Below, in pieces: positions 62,313-64,000 of a stretch of 64,000 bases of DNA. Position 1 is the stretch's first letter. Each line of letters begins with the position of its first letter. The translations under genes and the position numbers were made by a program. The stretch is from positions 62,001-126,000 of the forward strand of contig CAKOXK010000002.1 of NCBI GenBank assembly GCA_934130085.1, read 5' to 3'. Source of the DNA: an uncultured Clostridia bacterium. GTDB taxonomy: Bacteria > Bacillota > Clostridia > TANB77 > CAG-508. The notes under the pieces were generated by a model, which had not been told where the DNA came from, ran no database searches, and worked only from the letters and a program-made list of their open reading frames with translations.

Positions 62313-63041
62313 TTACCTAATAATAATAGCCGTTATGTTATCTTTTCCTCCTAAATCATTTGCTTTTTGAACTAATAATTTTGTAGAATCTGTTGGGTTT
62401 TCTTTTATTATTTGTTGGATTTCATCTTCTGAAACCATATTTGTTAAACCATCTGAGCACATTAATAAAATGTCTCCTTTAATGAATCCTTTTATCATTG
62501 CATCTGGTTCAATAAATGGTGTGCACCCTAGTGCTTTCATTAGCATATTTTTCTTAGGGTGGTTTTTGCTTTCTTCTTCTGTTATTTTTCCCTCATCTAG
62601 TAATTTTTGTACATAGCTGTGATCTTTTGTAAGCTTTCTAAAGAACTCTTTTCTCATTCTGTAGATTCTGCTATCACCAATATGTGATATAAAGGCCTTG
62701 TTTTGATATATTAAGCAAACATCTAGTGTTGTTCCCATTTTACTTAAATCTGCATTTTCTTTTGCTTTTTCATATACAACCATATTAGCATACTGACTAC
62801 TGTTTTTTACTAAATCAAGAAGCGTTTCTTTACTTTCTTTTGATTTTTCATAATTGCTCAAGATGTAGTTTTTAGCGGTTGTTACAGCAAGTTTGCTTGC
62901 TATTTCTCCGCCGTTATATCCACCCATACCGTCAGCTAAAATAAATAGCTGAACTGGGTCATCAGGAAAACTAATATAAAAATAGTCTTCATTTATTTCT
63001 CTAGCTTTTCCTACATCTGATGTTGCAAAAGCTTTTGCCAT
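62313..63041 (-). CDS. prpC: PP2C-family protein phosphatase
   Basis: 242 residues with PPM motifs: SDVGKAREINEDYFYI, ILADGMGGYNGGEIAS, FISHIGDSRIYRMR, LLMCSDGLTNMVSEDEI and DLGGKDNITAIII; metal-binding Asp residues are present. It reverses PrkC phosphorylation. Four bases separate it from rlmN, consistent with co-transcription. AGGAGGTTAATAA precedes the ATG. Confidence 0.96.
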   Translation of the reverse strand: MAKAFATSDVGKAREINEDYFYISFPDDPVQLFILADGMGGYNGGEIASKLAVTTAKNYILSNYEKSKESKETLLDLVKNSSQYANMVVYEKAKENADLSKMGTTLDVCLIYQNKAFISHIGDSRIYRMRKEFFRKLTKDHSYVQKLLDEGKITEEESKNHPKKNMLMKALGCTPFIEPDAMIKGFIKGDILLMCSDGLTNMVSEDEIQQIIKENPTDSTKLLVQKANDLGGKDNITAIIIR

Positions 63042-63044
63042 TTA

Positions 63045-64000
63045 TTAACCTCCTAAATTTTGTCTACGTAGTTGCCCACATGCTGCATTTATATCTGATC
63101 CTAATTCTCTTCTTATTGTTGCCACAATTCCATGGTCATTTAAATAATCTCTAAATTTTATAATATTTTCTAGTGAACTTTTTTGATAATTTCCATTGTC
63201 GATTTTATTAATTGGTATTAAATTTACATGGCATAGCATTCCTTTTAATAACTCCACCAGTTTTTTTGCATCTTGCAAATTATCATTATTATCTTTTGCT
63301 AAAGCATATTCAAATGAAATCCTTTTGTTAGTTTTTTCTATGTAATACCTGCACGCTTTCATCAATTCCTCTATATTATATGCATTGTTGACAGGCATCA
63401 TACTAGAGCGAATTTCATCATCGGCACTATGAAGTGAAATTGACAAGGTACATTGAATATCTTTATCAGCAAATTCATAAATTCTTGGAACAACTCCACT
63501 TGTTGAAACGCTTATGTGTCGTGCACCAATGTTTAATCCTTTTGGATTGTTAAGAATTCCAATTGCATTTAGCACATTTTCAAAATTATCCATTGGTTCA
63601 CCAATTCCCATAAATACCACATTTGAAACTTTTGAGCCTGTGTCTTGTTCAATTGCAATTATTTGCTCAACAATTTCACCAGACGTTAAACTTCTTATAA
63701 AAGGAATTCCTGTTGATGCACAAAATTTGCAGCCCATCTTACAACCAATTTGTGATGATACACATACACTCTTTCCAAAATGATATTCCATTAATACTGA
63801 TTCTATAGCATTTCCATCATTCAAGCCGAATAAATATTTAATTGTTCCATCTTTTGAAACTAGCTTTCTAACAATTTCAAAATTGCAAATATCAAAATTC
63901 TCTTTTAGCTTTTTTCTTAATTCTAATGATAGATTTGTCATCTCATCAAAAGACTTTACCTTTTCTACATAAAGCCATTTAAAAATTTGTTCAGCTCTAA
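63045..64000 (-). CDS. rlmN: 23S rRNA (A2503-C2)-methyltransferase RlmN, 5' end cut by window edge
   Basis: The frame stays open to the window end. RAEQIFKWLYVEKVKSFDEM precedes MTNLSLELRKKL, so the true start lies outside. Radical SAM cluster motif CKMGCKFC, then GIGEPMDNFENV, SISLHSADDEIR and C-terminal GSDINAACGQLR with the second catalytic Cys. It methylates A2503 of 23S rRNA and A37 of some tRNAs. Confidence 0.96.
   Translation of the reverse strand, partial: RAEQIFKWLYVEKVKSFDEMTNLSLELRKKLKENFDICNFEIVRKLVSKDGTIKYLFGLNDGNAIESVLMEYHFGKSVCVSSQIGCKMGCKFCASTGIPFIRSLTSGEIVEQIIAIEQDTGSKVSNVVFMGIGEPMDNFENVLNAIGILNNPKGLNIGARHISVSTSGVVPRIYEFADKDIQCTLSISLHSADDEIRSSMMPVNNAYNIEELMKACRYYIEKTNKRISFEYALAKDNNDNLQDAKKLVELLKGMLCHVNLIPINKIDNGNYQKSSLENIIKFRDYLNDHGIVATIRRELGSDINAACGQLRRQNLGG

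Overview
The window reads as a chromosome segment of an AT-rich, spore-forming member of the Clostridia. The evidence is very low GC in genes and intergenic DNA, canonical AGGAGG ribosome binding sites, sporulation genes (spoVT, spoVG, spoIVB, spoVAC/AD/AE), a PASTA kinase with its PP2C phosphatase, and CIRCE-type operators. The species cannot be named from sequence alone. Most genes are on the minus strand. The plus strand carries only spoVT, murC, a dodecin-spoVA module and one small ribbon-helix-helix gene.

Layout. 1-6172: S10/spc ribosomal protein operon (rpsJ, rplC, rplD, rplW, rplB, rpsS, rplV, rpsC, rplP, rpmC, rpsQ, rplN partial) behind a strong sigma-A promoter. 6233-13786: CapA-like protein, spoVT, a KAP-type P-loop NTPase, comF (apparently with an AUA start) and recD2. 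13918-16135: groESL under two tandem CIRCE-like operators. 16385-22809: deoD, uppP, spoVG (sigma-H promoter), murC, a transglutaminase-like membrane protein and spoIVB (sigma-G-type promoter). 22828-33924: an eleven-gene operon for a divergent Tad/type II secretion-like machine. It has a CpaB-like SAF protein, two degenerate MinD/TadZ-like proteins, a membrane-anchored TadA-like ATPase, a fused TadB-TadC protein and a set of small proteins that begin directly with a pilin-like hydrophobic helix (four share the start MENAS/T). 33945-37805: VanZ, an SPFH protein, rarA and ruvA. 38161-40495: dodecin and spoVA genes, bracketed by two copies of a dispersed palindromic repeat. 40850-45066: the ylxM-ffh-rpsP-khpA-rimM-trmD-rplS operon. 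45196-48517: a TIGR01212-type radical SAM protein, rpe and an Rpn-family nuclease.

48518-60000 is an accessory island. It holds five large surface proteins with prepilin-like N-termini, separated by 208-bp elements with inverted-repeat ends. The last three genes end in a GC-rich segment whose differences fall on AAC/AAT-like codon positions 1 and 2, with almost no silent change. That is the pattern left by a diversity-generating retroelement (DGR). No reverse transcriptase or template repeat is visible here, so diversification would have to act in trans. The island sits between prkC and rpe, which are usually near neighbours in Firmicutes (prpC-prkC-rsgA-rpe), and rsgA is absent from the window. 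60167-64000: prkC, prpC and rlmN (partial).

Three systems deserve attention: the DGR-patterned pilin-leader cassette array, the leaderless-pilin Tad-like operon, and a roughly 140-bp palindromic repeat family (four copies with covarying arms).
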